Below, in pieces: positions 35,230-44,279 of a stretch of DNA of 64,000 nucleotides. The translations under genes were made by a program, and so were the position numbers. The stretch spans positions 124,001 to 188,000 of the forward strand of contig NZ_CP046913.1 in assembly GCF_009789675.1 (NCBI RefSeq), in the 5' to 3' direction. Numbering within the stretch: position 1 is the first letter of the stretch; every line of letters begins with the position of its first letter. The notes beneath the pieces were generated by a model. The model did not search any database and had not been told where the DNA came from. It worked only from the letters and a program-made list of their open reading frames with translations. Source of the DNA: Paraburkholderia acidisoli. Its GTDB lineage: Bacteria > Pseudomonadota > Gammaproteobacteria > Burkholderiales > Burkholderiaceae.

Positions 35230-36200
35230 CAATTCGTCTCCAGCTTCGCCATTTTGTTCACGATCATCAGACCGATCGACATCAGCACGCCCGCCGCGCC
35301 CAGCAGGTCGCGGCCCAGTTCGGTCGCAAACAGCGGGTCGAGATATTGCGGGTTCATCAGGTAGAGGGCCGCCATGATGACGAACGGCACCGCCGCGATG
35401 ATCTTGCTCGTCATGCGGCCTTCCGCCGTGAGCGCCTTCGTCTTGAGCTTCATGTCGCGGCGCGCGCGAATGATCGTCGCGAGATTTTCCAGCGTTTCGC
35501 TCAGCTGGCCGCCGGTTTCGCGTTGCAGGCGCAGGCACACGGCGAAGAACGCGAAGTCGGAAATTTCGATGCGCGCATTGGCGGCGTCGAGCACCTCGAA
35601 TACGTCGATGCCGAGTTTGAGCGCGTCGCCCATGGTGCGGAATTCGGTGCGCACGGGTTCGTCCGCCTGCTCGCCGGCCGCCGCGATCGCGTAGGTCACG
35701 GGCACGCCCGCGCGCACGGCGCGGATCACGAGATCGAGCGTGTCGGGAAACGCCTTGAGAAAACGCGTGCTGAAACGGCGGTTGAGCATGCGATACGCCA
35801 TGACCACCGCGAGCGCGGGCAACAGCAGAAACAGCAGCGGCACGAACGGCCCGTGAATCCAGGGCAATTTGGACGCCACGATGCTCGCCACGAATCCCAG
35901 CACCGCCGCCACCACCATCCACTTCATGCCGTGCGAGCCGCCAATGGTCGCGAGCCGCTGACGATGACGCCGATACCACACCTCGAGCCAGCCTTCGGGC
36001 GAGCGCAGCTTGAAAAGCTCCGCGGCCTTCGCATCCGGCGACACCGTCTCGGTGATCTCCAGCGTCTGAATCTCCTGCAGACGCACGCGAATGCGCACCT
36101 CCGGCTGCGCGCGCCGCGCATCGCGCAACGTCGAGAGAATCAGGCCGATGAAGATGACGCCCAGAAAGGCGCCTGCGGTGACGATGTCGGCGGGGCTCAT
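35229..36200 (-). CDS. tadB: Tad inner-membrane platform protein TadB
   Basis: 323 aa. N-terminal helix (AGAFLGVIFIGLILS), two central helices, then a T2SSF domain with FPDTLDLVIRAVRAGVPVTY, LRLQRETGGQLSETLENLA and the hydrophobic end ILLMSIGL-like segment. Partner of TadC in the pilus platform. Overlaps tadA by 4 nt and tadC by 1 nt, so stoichiometric translation is likely. Confidence 0.93.
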   Translation of the reverse strand: MSPADIVTAGAFLGVIFIGLILSTLRDARRAQPEVRIRVRLQEIQTLEITETVSPDAKAAELFKLRSPEGWLEVWYRRHRQRLATIGGSHGMKWMVVAAVLGFVASIVASKLPWIHGPFVPLLFLLLPALAVVMAYRMLNRRFSTRFLKAFPDTLDLVIRAVRAGVPVTYAIAAAGEQADEPVRTEFRTMGDALKLGIDVFEVLDAANARIEISDFAFFAVCLRLQRETGGQLSETLENLATIIRARRDMKLKTKALTAEGRMTSKIIAAVPFVIMAALYLMNPQYLDPLFATELGRDLLGAAGVLMSIGLMIVNKMAKLETN

Positions 36201-37618
36201 ACCTTGATCGCCTCCATGAGCGCGTCTTCGAGGCCGTAGTACGCCGCGCGGCCCGCGAACACGGGGCGGATCGCCGAGCAGTCGAACGTGCCTTTCACTT
36301 CGTCGTTGTAGCTCGTCGTGTCGTAGCGGAACACGAAGAGATCCTGCGTCGTGACGATGTCGCCTTCCATGCCCGCGATTTCCGACACGCGCGTGATGCG
36401 GCGCACGCCGTCGCGCATACGCTCGACCTGCACGATCATGTGCACGGCGCTCGCGATCTGGCGGCGGATGGAGGCGAGCGGCAGGTTGCCGTTCGCCATC
36501 ATCACCATGCTTTCCAGACGCGCGATGGCGTCGCGCGGCGTGTTCGCGTGGATCGTGGTCATCGAGCCGTCGTGGCCCGTGTTCATCGCCTGCAACACGT
36601 CGAACGCTTCGGCGCCCCGGGTTTCGCCGAGGATGATGCGGTCGGGGCGCATCCGCAGCGCGTTGCGCACGAGGTCGCGCTGGTCCACGCCGCCCGTGCC
36701 TTCGGTGTTGTCGGGCCGCGTTTCGAGGCTCACCACGTGCGGCTGCTGGAGTTGCAGTTCGGCCGCGTCTTCGATCGTGATCACGCGCTCGCGTTCGTCG
36801 ATGAAATGCGACATCGCGTTGAGCAGCGTGGTCTTGCCGGAACCCGTACCGCCCGAGATCAGGATGTTCAGGCGCGAGGTCGCGGCGATCTTCAGCACGC
36901 GCGCCATTTCCGCCGACATGTTGCCCTGCTGCGCCATGCGCGCGAGCGTGATGTTGCGCTTCGAGAACTTACGAATGGCGATACACGCGCCGTGGATCGC
37001 GAGCGGCGGCAGCACGACGTTCACCCGGCTGCCGTCGGCGAGACGCGCGTCGACCATCGGGCTGCTTTCGTCGACGCGACGGCCGATCGCCGCCGCGATG
37101 CGCTGCGCGACGTTGACGACGTGCGCGTTGTCGCGGAATTGCAGCGGCGTGAGTTCGAGGCGGCCGTGGCGTTCCACGTACACCTGGTCGGGGCCGTTGA
37201 CCAGAATATCGGTGACGGTGTCGTCGGCGAGCAGCGGCTCGATCGGACCGACGCCGAACATGTCGTTCAGCAGCTCGTCGACCATCAGCATCTGCTCGGC
37301 GAGCGTGAAGTTCATGCGCTCGCGCTCGACGATATCGGCCACGATCTGCTCGATGCCTTCGCGCACTTCCTCGCGCGTCTTGAGCACGGCGGCCGAGACG
37401 TTCATCGACGAAAACACGCCGGTGCGGATCACCCGGAATGCTTCCGAGCGGATCATGGTCTCGCTGACTGCCGCGGCCGCGGGCGCGGGTTCGCGCCGGA
37501 CTTCGATGTCGCGCGACAGGCGTGCAATGGCGGCCGACGCTTCGCTCGTGCGCGGCTTCTCGGCCGGCTGCACCTGCGGCGCGTGGCTTTCGATATCGCG
37601 TTTGAGACCGAAACTCAT
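36197..37618 (-). CDS. tadA: Tad/Flp pilus assembly ATPase TadA (CpaF)
   Basis: 473 aa. Type II/IV secretion hexameric ATPase. Walker A GGTGSGKTTLLNAM near residue 258, ASP box ERVITIEDAAELQL, Walker B ILGETRGAEAFDVLQAMNTG with the following His-box HDGSMTTIHAN. The N-terminal all-alpha and linker domains (FGVGPIEPLLADDTVTDILV) are typical of CpaF. It powers pilus extension and, in Caulobacter, retraction by the same protein. Upstream overlap ATGA with cpaE. Confidence 0.95.
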   Translation of the reverse strand: MSFGLKRDIESHAPQVQPAEKPRTSEASAAIARLSRDIEVRREPAPAAAAVSETMIRSEAFRVIRTGVFSSMNVSAAVLKTREEVREGIEQIVADIVERERMNFTLAEQMLMVDELLNDMFGVGPIEPLLADDTVTDILVNGPDQVYVERHGRLELTPLQFRDNAHVVNVAQRIAAAIGRRVDESSPMVDARLADGSRVNVVLPPLAIHGACIAIRKFSKRNITLARMAQQGNMSAEMARVLKIAATSRLNILISGGTGSGKTTLLNAMSHFIDERERVITIEDAAELQLQQPHVVSLETRPDNTEGTGGVDQRDLVRNALRMRPDRIILGETRGAEAFDVLQAMNTGHDGSMTTIHANTPRDAIARLESMVMMANGNLPLASIRRQIASAVHMIVQVERMRDGVRRITRVSEIAGMEGDIVTTQDLFVFRYDTTSYNDEVKGTFDCSAIRPVFAGRAAYYGLEDALMEAIKV

Positions 37619-38838
37619 GCTTTCTTCCGGGGGATGAAGCGGGCGTACCACGGCGCGGCCGCGGTGCTGTGCGTACCCGTGAGGTTGTCGGCGAGCAGGC
37701 TGATCGCCACGCCGAACTCGCTGTCCGGACGCACGCGTTCGCCGAGGTTTTCGGCCGCGGCGACCGACTTGCCGTCGAACGGGAATTCCTGCGTGACCGG
37801 ATAACCGATCGCCGCCGTGAGATCGCTCGACGCCACGCGGCCCGCGGCCGGCTGGCCCGGATTGTTGACGAGCACGGAAATGGTCGGTTCGTTGCCGGCC
37901 GACTGCGCGTAGCGGATCATGCGCGTGACTTCGCGCGCCGAATGCACGGAGCGGTCGGCCACGAGGTAGATGTTCTTGGCGGCCGAGAAGGCTTCCTCGG
38001 CGGCAATGCCGCTCGCGCTCGGCATGTCGAGCAGCACGTAGTGGAAGTGGTGCTTGAGCGTCGAGACCAGTTCGCTCAGCGCGCCTTGCTGCAGCTCGAA
38101 CGCGTTGCCGTAGTCGAGCTCCGACGAGAGCACGAACAGGCGCGGGCCGAGCGTCACGAAGGTGCGCTCCATGTACTGCACGTCGAGCCGGTGCACGTTC
38201 TCGAGCACGTCGGTGAGACCGTTGTTGCTCGTCAGGCCGAGCAGCGTGCAGGCCGCGCCGCCGTTCAGGTTGAGGTCGAGGTACGCGACCCGGCGCATGG
38301 TCACGTCGGCAAGCTGGCGGGCCAGCGCCACGCCGATGGTGGTCGTGCCCACGCCGCCGCGCGTGCCCGCGATCGCGATCACCTTGCCGGTGCGGCGATG
38401 CTGGAGCGGCTCGGCGTTCGTGGTGGTGTCGAAGGTGCGTTGCAGCAGCTCGGAGGTGAGCGGCTTGACGAGATAGTCCTGCACGCCGATCTTCAGCAGA
38501 TTGCGGAACAGGCCGACGTCGTTGCGCTCGCCCACGGTCACGACCGAGACGGACGGCTCGCACACTTGCGCGAGGCGTTCGAGGTCGGAGAGCGGCATGT
38601 CGGAACCCGACACGTCGATCAGCAGCTTCGACGGCGAGCGCTCCATGCTTTTCAGGCGCTCGATGGCGTCGTCGACCGTGCCGATCGCGATGAACGCGTG
38701 CTGGATCATACGGTCGTGCACGTAGCGGCGCACCGACTCTTCGGTCTGCGCGTCGCTCACGTACGCGACGAATTCGGCCGCCTGGGCCGCCGTGGCTTTG
38801 CCGGGACGCAAGCGTGAAAGGGTTTCGGATACACCCAT
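37615..38838 (-). CDS. cpaE: CpaE/TadZ pilus localisation ATPase
   Basis: 407 aa. Residues about 20-130 form an atypical receiver domain (LLIDVSGSDMPLSDLERL, YLVKPLTSELL), followed by a ParA/MinD-like ATPase (AIAGTRGGVGTTTIGVALAR, YLDLNLNGGAACTLLG, YVLLDMPSA). TadZ proteins place the Tad machine at a cell pole. The deviant Walker A reads TRGGVGTTT: both lysines of the canonical KGGxGKT are replaced. Ribosome site GGAGT is seen upstream of the ATG. Confidence 0.92.
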   Translation of the reverse strand: MGVSETLSRLRPGKATAAQAAEFVAYVSDAQTEESVRRYVHDRMIQHAFIAIGTVDDAIERLKSMERSPSKLLIDVSGSDMPLSDLERLAQVCEPSVSVVTVGERNDVGLFRNLLKIGVQDYLVKPLTSELLQRTFDTTTNAEPLQHRRTGKVIAIAGTRGGVGTTTIGVALARQLADVTMRRVAYLDLNLNGGAACTLLGLTSNNGLTDVLENVHRLDVQYMERTFVTLGPRLFVLSSELDYGNAFELQQGALSELVSTLKHHFHYVLLDMPSASGIAAEEAFSAAKNIYLVADRSVHSAREVTRMIRYAQSAGNEPTISVLVNNPGQPAAGRVASSDLTAAIGYPVTQEFPFDGKSVAAAENLGERVRPDSEFGVAISLLADNLTGTHSTAAAPWYARFIPRKKA

Positions 38839-38866
38839 CGCAGTGACTCCTTATGCGCCGAGCGCG

Positions 38867-39274
38867 TCAATGGCCCACATTCGTCGTGGCGGGCGCGGCG
38901 TCCGGTGCCGCGTGCGGCTCCGGCATGGCGTTGTAGCGCGACAGGGCGCGCTCCGCGACGACGCCGTTCGTGCCGCCGTAAGGCGTGGGCTGCACGATGT
39001 CGGCAGGCCGCGCGAGTTGCGCGGCGAGATTCGAATAGGTCGCGCAACCGAACGGAATCGACGGATGTTCGACCATGTCGGGGTCGCCGATCGTGGAGGG
39101 CAACGCGATCGACGCGCAGTTCGGGCCGAGTGCATGCACGCCGTCGAACTGGATCGACTGGGCGCTGGGCAGGCCGATCGGCGGACGCTCGGACATGCAC
39201 GCGCCGAGCGCGGCGCACAGCAGCAGCGCGAGCGGCAAGCGGCAAAAAAGGGTTCGCGGGCGCAAGCTAGCCAT
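38867..39274 (-). CDS. Small CpaD-like pilus lipoprotein
   Basis: 135 aa. Signal peptide LPLALLLCAALGACMSERP with a lipobox at ALGAC. The mature part has GPNCASIALPS and PFGCATYSNLAAQLARPAD, the last being the typical end of CpaD proteins (GC.T..NLA.QVA.P.DL). CpaD/RcpB is an outer-membrane partner of the CpaC secretin. This version is short. GGAGAAG lies at a good distance from the ATG at 39274. Placed between cpaC and cpaE as in other Tad clusters. Confidence 0.82.
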   Translation of the reverse strand: MASLRPRTLFCRLPLALLLCAALGACMSERPPIGLPSAQSIQFDGVHALGPNCASIALPSTIGDPDMVEHPSIPFGCATYSNLAAQLARPADIVQPTPYGGTNGVVAERALSRYNAMPEPHAAPDAAPATTNVGH

Positions 39275-39287
39275 CGCAACTTCTCCT

Positions 39288-40784
39288 TCAGTAGACGAAG
39301 CCCGCGGCGCCCACGAGCCGCGGCGTGTCGCCGGACAGCGGGTCGATGCCGAGCGAGCGCTGCACGCCATACTCGATGTCGCCGCTCGGTGAGATCAGCG
39401 TGTCGAGCGGCGTGCGCAGACGGTTGCCGTCGGTCGGATTCACGAGGTACGGCGTGATGATGACGACGAGTTCGGTTTTCTTGTCCTGATACTGGCGCGA
39501 CGAGAACAGCTTGCCGAGCACCGGCAGCGTGCCGATACCGGGCAGCGCGGCCAGCGTGTCGCTCGAGTCGCTCGTCAGCAGGCCGCCGATCGCGAAGCTC
39601 TGGCCGCTGCCGAGTTCGACCGTGGTCGAAAGACGGCGCACGCTCAGGCCCGGAATGGAAATGCCGTTGGTCGTGATGCTGGCCGTGCTGTCGATCTGGC
39701 TGACTTCGGGGTTCACCTTCAGGCTGATGCGGTTGTCGGACAGCACGGTGGGCGTGAAGTTGAGCGACACGCCGAACGGCTTGAATTCCACGCCGATCGA
39801 ACCGCCGCTGCTGCCGCTTTGCGAGACCGGAATCGGGAACTCGCCGCCCGCGAGGAAGCTGGCCGTTTCGCCCGACATGGCCGTGAGATTCGGCTCGGCG
39901 AGCATCGTGATGAGGCCTTCCTGGTCGAGCGCGTCGATCAGCGCCTGAATGTTGGTCTTGCCGGCCTTGAAGCCGAGCAGCGTCGAGAACGCGTTGCTGC
40001 TCGCGATCTGATAAACGCCCGAGGTGTCCTGAATCGTGCGGCCCGAGAGCATGCCGCCGATGAAGTTGCCCCACATGCCGCCCACCGCCGACCAGTTCAC
40101 GCCGAACTGCTGCGTGACCGTGCGGTCGACTTCCGCAATGCGCACGTGCAGGTTCACCTGCATCGAACGCGTCACCGTGAGGCGGTTGATGAGCGATTCC
40201 TTGTCGTGCAGATACGGCTTGAGCGTTTGCACCACGGCGTCGGCGTCGGCGGCGCTCGGCACCTGGCCCGCGACCAGCAGCGAACCGGGCGCGGCTTCCA
40301 CGTGCAGGGTCAGCGCCGGAAAGCGCGTGGCGAGCATGTCGTGCAGCGCGTCGATGTCGGTGTTCACGACCACCGTGCGCTGCAGGATGGTCTTGTTGTT
40401 GGCGCCGAGCGCGTAGAGCGTGGTCGAGCCGGCCTTCTTGCCGAGCACGAACACGGCTTGCGAGTTGGGCACGTGCACGTCGGCGATGTCGGGATCGGCG
40501 ACGAACACGGCGGTGGCGGGCGCGGGCAGGCGCAGCATCACGCCCTTGCCGGTGCCGACGGCGAGCGGCGTGCCGGGCGCTTCCGCAACCGGCGCGCTGG
40601 GCGTCGCGTAGATCATCGGCGAATTCGCGGCGCCCGACGCGGAGGCCGCGCCAGGAACGGTGCGCATCGGACCGGCGGCATGCGCCACGGTCATGGCCGT
40701 CATCGAAAGCGCCAGCGCGGCGGCGAGCGACGCGAGGTTTCCGAGTATCGACGTCCGGCGGCTACGGGCCAGGAATGTGTTCAT
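39288..40784 (-). CDS. cpaC: Tad pilus secretin CpaC (RcpA)
   Basis: 498 aa. Signal peptide (ALALSMTAMTVAHA), a pilus N-domain (VMLRLPAPATAVFVADPDIA), a BON-like domain (LLVAGQVPSAADADAV) and a type II/III secretin domain: LDQEGLITMLAEPNLTAMSG, FLAGGEFPIPV, VEFKPFGVSLNFTP and LPVLGKLFSSRQYQ. Oligomers of about 12-15 subunits form the outer-membrane pore for the Flp pilus. Followed 13 nt later by the cpaD-like gene. Confidence 0.94.
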   Translation of the reverse strand: MNTFLARSRRTSILGNLASLAAALALSMTAMTVAHAAGPMRTVPGAASASGAANSPMIYATPSAPVAEAPGTPLAVGTGKGVMLRLPAPATAVFVADPDIADVHVPNSQAVFVLGKKAGSTTLYALGANNKTILQRTVVVNTDIDALHDMLATRFPALTLHVEAAPGSLLVAGQVPSAADADAVVQTLKPYLHDKESLINRLTVTRSMQVNLHVRIAEVDRTVTQQFGVNWSAVGGMWGNFIGGMLSGRTIQDTSGVYQIASSNAFSTLLGFKAGKTNIQALIDALDQEGLITMLAEPNLTAMSGETASFLAGGEFPIPVSQSGSSGGSIGVEFKPFGVSLNFTPTVLSDNRISLKVNPEVSQIDSTASITTNGISIPGLSVRRLSTTVELGSGQSFAIGGLLTSDSSDTLAALPGIGTLPVLGKLFSSRQYQDKKTELVVIITPYLVNPTDGNRLRTPLDTLISPSGDIEYGVQRSLGIDPLSGDTPRLVGAAGFVY

Positions 40785-40846
40785 GAGCAGCTACATCGTT
40801 CGGGCAAAGCCCGAGGTTCGAATAACCGGCGTGCGGGCGCGAACGC

Positions 40847-41869
40847 CTAGTGCATGCCGAAGGTTTGCGCCATCGGGCTCGGCAGGGGCGGGACACCGAT
40901 CGTCGGCTGCGGCAACGGGCCGCCTCCGCCTGCGCCGCTGCCATGCATCACCGGAACGGCGTTGTTGTCGCTTTGCGTCGTGACGGCGGAACCGCGATAG
41001 ATCGTCACGCTCGGCGCGGCCACCGGCGCGGCCGGCAACGGCGTGCCGCCCGCATTGGCGTTGCGGACGTTGCCCGGCAGCGCCCGCAGCGCGCGCGAGA
41101 TGTCGCCGGCCCACACGGGTTGCGCCGAGGGCAGCGTGTCCGAGGTCGCGTCGGGCGCCGACGCCGCGTTGGCGGCGCGGTCGAGCGTCGCGAAGCTGCG
41201 CAGCGCGAGCGAGAGGCTGCCGAGGCGCGCGGCCACGGCGATCGCTTCGGCCGTGTGCGGCGAGACTTCGAGCGTGACCGTGCGTGCGCGCGTGTTGGCG
41301 TCGGTCGAATCTTTCGACGGCACGAGTTCCGAACCCACGGCGAGCACGCGTGCGTGCTGCACCACGGTTTCGCTCGAGACGGACTCGTCCGGCGAGTCGG
41401 TCTTGCCCTGCATGCTCTGCGTGAGGATCAGGTCGACGTAATCGCCGGGCTGGATCAGGCCGGCATTGCCCGAGACGTCGTCGATCGCGACGGACACCGC
41501 GCGCATGTCGGGATGCAGGGTAGCCGAGAGAAAGCCGGGCGCGTTGGCCTGGATCACGTCGGAGGCGAGAATGGGCGCGCCCGCGGTCACGGCGTGGCGC
41601 AGCACCGCGCCCTTGAGCGTGACGTCGTGCTGCGGACCGTCGATCACGGCGCCGGCCGGCGTACTTTCGTGCGGCACGGCTTTCCAGTTGAGATCGTCGT
41701 CGCGCAGCAGCAGGCCGCGCGGCAGATCGGCCGCCGCGATGCGGATGCGGTCGGTGGTCGGCTCCTGCGGTCCGGCCGGCTTCGAAGCGGCGATAAAGAA
41801 CCCGCGCAGGATCAAGGCGACCAGCGCCGCCAGGATGACCAGGAAACCTACCTTAACGATATTAGACAT
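40847..41869 (-). CDS. cpaB: CpaB/RcpC pilus assembly protein
   Basis: 340 aa. N-terminal membrane helix (VGFLVILAALVALILRGFF), a SAF domain (IAAADLPRGLLLRDDDLNWK) and the RcpC region (MRAVSVAIDDVSGNAGLIQPGDYVDL with its LTQ strand). C-terminus is Pro/Gly-rich. CpaB helps position the secretin across peptidoglycan. ATG at 41869; a GTG at 41881 would add four residues. A perfect palindrome CCAGCG-a-CGCTGG (41884-41896) fills the spacer to cpaA. Confidence 0.92.
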   Translation of the reverse strand: MSNIVKVGFLVILAALVALILRGFFIAASKPAGPQEPTTDRIRIAAADLPRGLLLRDDDLNWKAVPHESTPAGAVIDGPQHDVTLKGAVLRHAVTAGAPILASDVIQANAPGFLSATLHPDMRAVSVAIDDVSGNAGLIQPGDYVDLILTQSMQGKTDSPDESVSSETVVQHARVLAVGSELVPSKDSTDANTRARTVTLEVSPHTAEAIAVAARLGSLSLALRSFATLDRAANAASAPDATSDTLPSAQPVWAGDISRALRALPGNVRNANAGGTPLPAAPVAAPSVTIYRGSAVTTQSDNNAVPVMHGSGAGGGGPLPQPTIGVPPLPSPMAQTFGMH

Positions 41870-41897
41870 GCCAGTTACCACATCCAGCGACGCTGGT

Positions 41898-42398
41898 TTA
41901 TAGGGTCATGCCGCCTGCGAGCATGCGCAGTGCGAGTATGGGCAGTGCGCCGAGCGCGATGGCCACGCCATAAGGCACGCCACGTGTGGCGGCCCACGGC
42001 CTGGCGAGGCCCGCGAGCCTCGCGGAAGGCGAGCGGCGCACCAGCCATCCCGCGGTCAGCGCGATGAGCGCGACGACGAGACCGGCAAGCGAGATCAGAA
42101 CGAAGGTTGGCCATGCGAGACTCGCGCCAGACCACAAAAAAACCGCGGCGGCGAACTTCACATCGCCTCCACCCAGCATCCGTGCGGCGAACAGCAATGC
42201 GCCGACGAGAAACGCGAGCAGCGCTACGGCGACGTGCGCCGCGACCGCGCTCAGCGGCTCCTTCGCAAAGACCGCCACGAGAAAATACAGCAGTGCGACA
42301 ACGCCGATCAGCGTGTTCGGCAAGCGTCGATGCACCACGTCGAACCACGCCAGGCTGACGAGCAGCGCGATGGTCACGGCGCAGGCAATCTGCTGCAT
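41898..42398 (-). CDS. cpaA: Tad prepilin peptidase CpaA/TadV
   Basis: 166 aa. Six hydrophobic helices and the two catalytic aspartates of the A24 family: FDVVHRRLPN (Asp near 20) and MLGGGDVKFAAA (GxGD-type). It removes the leader of Flp pilin and of the TadE/F pseudopilins, acting at the cytoplasmic face of the inner membrane. Only the peptidase domain is present, as in TadV, without the methylase domain of PilD. Separated from flp by a terminator. Confidence 0.92.
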   Translation of the reverse strand: MQQIACAVTIALLVSLAWFDVVHRRLPNTLIGVVALLYFLVAVFAKEPLSAVAAHVAVALLAFLVGALLFAARMLGGGDVKFAAAVFLWSGASLAWPTFVLISLAGLVVALIALTAGWLVRRSPSARLAGLARPWAATRGVPYGVAIALGALPILALRMLAGGMTL

Positions 42399-42446
42399 TG
42401 AATGTCTTAACGGAAGAAAAAAAGAAAAATGAAGCGACCGGTCCAG

Positions 42447-42483
42447 GAAAAAGATGGCCGCCGGGGTAAGCGGCGGCCATCTC
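42447..42483 (-). terminator. Terminator between flp and the rest of the Tad operon
   Basis: On the minus strand GATGGCCGCC-gcttacccc-GGCGGCCATC runs into TTTTTCC. Located 41 nt after the flp stop and before cpaA. Partial read-through here would give high pilin and low machinery levels. Confidence 0.88.
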
Positions 42484-42523
42484 GAAGTCTACGAACGCCA
42501 AGGCGTTCTGACCTGACCGATGC

Positions 42524-42718
42524 TTAGGTCGTGCCGTTGATCGTATTCGTGATCTTCGTCATGAGCGACGTGAAGAGTCCCGGCAGACCCGTAGAGGTGC
42601 TGGACAGGACCGTACCGGCCGCAACAACTGCACCAACAACGATAGCGGCGAGAATTGCATATTCCAGCGCGCTAACACCGCGTTCGTCACGGCGGATTTT
42701 GTTAATCAACTTCAACAT
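42524..42718 (-). CDS. flp: Flp-type IVb major pilin
   Basis: 64 aa. Short basic leader (LKLINKIRRDERG), then GVSALEYAILAAIVVGAVVAAG: cleavage after Gly with Glu at +5, followed by Tyr, is the Flp pilin hallmark. The hydrophilic tail (PGLFTSLMTKITNTIN) is brief as in other Flp proteins. These pilins bundle into adhesive fibres for surface attachment. I chose ATG 42718; an ATG at 42733 adds five residues. Own terminator downstream, long AT-rich leader upstream. Confidence 0.93.
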   Translation of the reverse strand: MLKLINKIRRDERGVSALEYAILAAIVVGAVVAAGTVLSSTSTGLPGLFTSLMTKITNTINGTT

Positions 42719-43317
42719 GATGATTGGCTCCAAGGGCGAATAAACACGCTCCGTCCCCCGTGACGGATTCGCGATTCACATTCTATGGAGTATTTGTAAA
42801 AAAACAATGTCTTATGTGCGCTAGACCCTGTAATTTTCTGACAGTTTGGCGTAGGCGGGACGCAATCCGTGACTCGTAAACGGGTAAGGTTTTAACCCTA
42901 TGCGAGTGGAATGTCCCTCGCAAACGTTTTACTTGGCTCTATTTCACTCGCGGCACGTTCGAATACGTTGTTTACGCCAACCTGGGCCAGGAAAATTTTT
43001 CCGCTCGCAAACGGTTTCGTGAAAAACGTTGCGTTATCAACGATCTAGAAATAAAAAATCGCTCCGTTGCGTGGGCGGTACACTTCGCCGCTGGATAGGT
43101 AAATTCCCTCTCAGCAGTAACGCAAGGTAATTTTTTCTGATTCGTCGAGGCGGATTGCGAATGCCGGTTGGCGAGTTGCGGCCGGCGCGGGAAAAAATCG
43201 GCAAAAGCTCGTTAATGGTGCTTTAAAGGCCGTTTAAAGCGTCGAAAAGAGCCCCAAAAACCCCTCAATTCGGCGCTTTAAAACCCGGCATGCGCGAAGC
43301 TTTGCCGCATGGGCGTT
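42719..43317. other. 600-bp AT-rich regulatory region upstream of flp
   Basis: No gene. Distinctly richer in A/T tracts than its surroundings (AAAAATTTTT-type runs at 42990-43140). CTCGCAAACG occurs at 42917-42926 and 43004-43013, each followed shortly by TTT. Good candidate for H-NS-like or specific regulator binding controlling pilus expression. Confidence 0.55.
42780..42807 (-). promoter_or_regulatory. Candidate sigma-70 promoter of flp/Tad operon
   Basis: Minus strand TTGTTT (42802-42807), 16-nt spacer, TAGAAT (42780-42785), about 60 nt upstream of the flp ATG. Sequence match only. Confidence 0.45.
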
Positions 43318-43764
43318 TCACGCCGGGATTTCGGCCTCCACCAGCTTGCCCAGCAGCACCAGCGACTCCTGCCAGCCGAGATAGCAGGCCTCGACGGGAA
43401 TCACCTCGGGGATGCCTTCCTGCACGACCTGCAGCTCGGTGCCGCAGAACACCTCGCGCAACTCGACCGTCGTCTGCATGACGCCGGGCAGGTGCGGATC
43501 GTCGAAGATGCCCGTGTAGCGAAGGCGCGTGTGCGGCACGAGTTCGAGATACTCGCCGCCGAACGCGTGACCGGGTCCGGTCGTGAAGTTGCTGAACGAC
43601 ATGCGATAGCGGCCGCCCACGGTGGCGTCGAGTTGATGGACGGTGGCCGTGAAACCGTTGGGCGGCAGCCACTTGACGAGCGCGGCGGCGTCGAGGAACG
43701 CGCGATAGACGCGCTCGGGCGGCGCGCGCAGCACGCGATGAAGGCGAACCGTGCCGGTAGCCAT
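43318..43764 (-). CDS. SRPBCC/AHSA1-family protein
   Basis: 148 aa. Begins VRLHRVLRAPPERVYRAFLD, then KWLPPNGFTATVHQLDATVGG and ends TLE-type LLGKLVEAEIPA: the START-like hot-dog lipid or ligand-binding fold of AHSA1 (activator of Hsp90 ATPase homologue 1-like) proteins. These bacterial members are often found with ArsR regulators, which is not the case here. Ligand unknown. Monocistronic as far as seen. Confidence 0.87.
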   Translation of the reverse strand: MATGTVRLHRVLRAPPERVYRAFLDAAALVKWLPPNGFTATVHQLDATVGGRYRMSFSNFTTGPGHAFGGEYLELVPHTRLRYTGIFDDPHLPGVMQTTVELREVFCGTELQVVQEGIPEVIPVEACYLGWQESLVLLGKLVEAEIPA

Positions 43765-43937
43765 GCTGAGTCTCCTTGAGCGCGCGAACCGCGCATGAAA
43801 GTCCCGTCATGGTAGGTCATGCCGCGCACGGTGTGGCGCACTGGCGTCGATGCCGCGCGCATCGCCTAAACTTTTCATGGCGGGCGCGGCCGCATGGCGC
43901 CGGCCGCCGCCGCGCGCACGCGGCATCCGGAGGCATC

Positions 43938-44279
43938 ATGAACGCTCAGGCGCAAGCGCCGCAGCAGGCAGCGCTTCAAGAATCGCAACCCGTCACGAAT
44001 CGACCTTCGCATCGAACCGACTACGAAGGCTTCGAGATTCACGTGACGGCCACACCCCTCGAAGGCGGCGCGAGCCGCTACACCTACGCGGCCTACGTCT
44101 GCCATCCGGGCGCCAATGCCGCGCTGCCCGGCCACACGGTGCCGTTTCATGCGGATGGCGACGAAACCTGGCGCAGCGAACAGGAGGCCGTCGACGAGGC
44201 GATGCACGTCGGCCGCAGTATCGTCGACGGCACGCATCCCGATCTTTCCGTGCTCGCGCTCGTGACGCACGGCTACTGA
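43938..44279 (+). CDS. Conserved hypothetical protein
   Basis: 113 aa, cytoplasmic, no signal or membrane helix. Gln/Ala-rich N-terminus, then DYEGFEIHVTATPLEGGASR, AAYVCHPG and SEQEAVDEAMHVGRSIVDG, a compact alpha/beta domain of the sort seen in many small Burkholderia proteins. CCGGAGG stands 6 nt before the ATG, which fixes the start. I do not recognise a function. Confidence 0.75.
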   Translation: MNAQAQAPQQAALQESQPVTNRPSHRTDYEGFEIHVTATPLEGGASRYTYAAYVCHPGANAALPGHTVPFHADGDETWRSEQEAVDEAMHVGRSIVDGTHPDLSVLALVTHGY

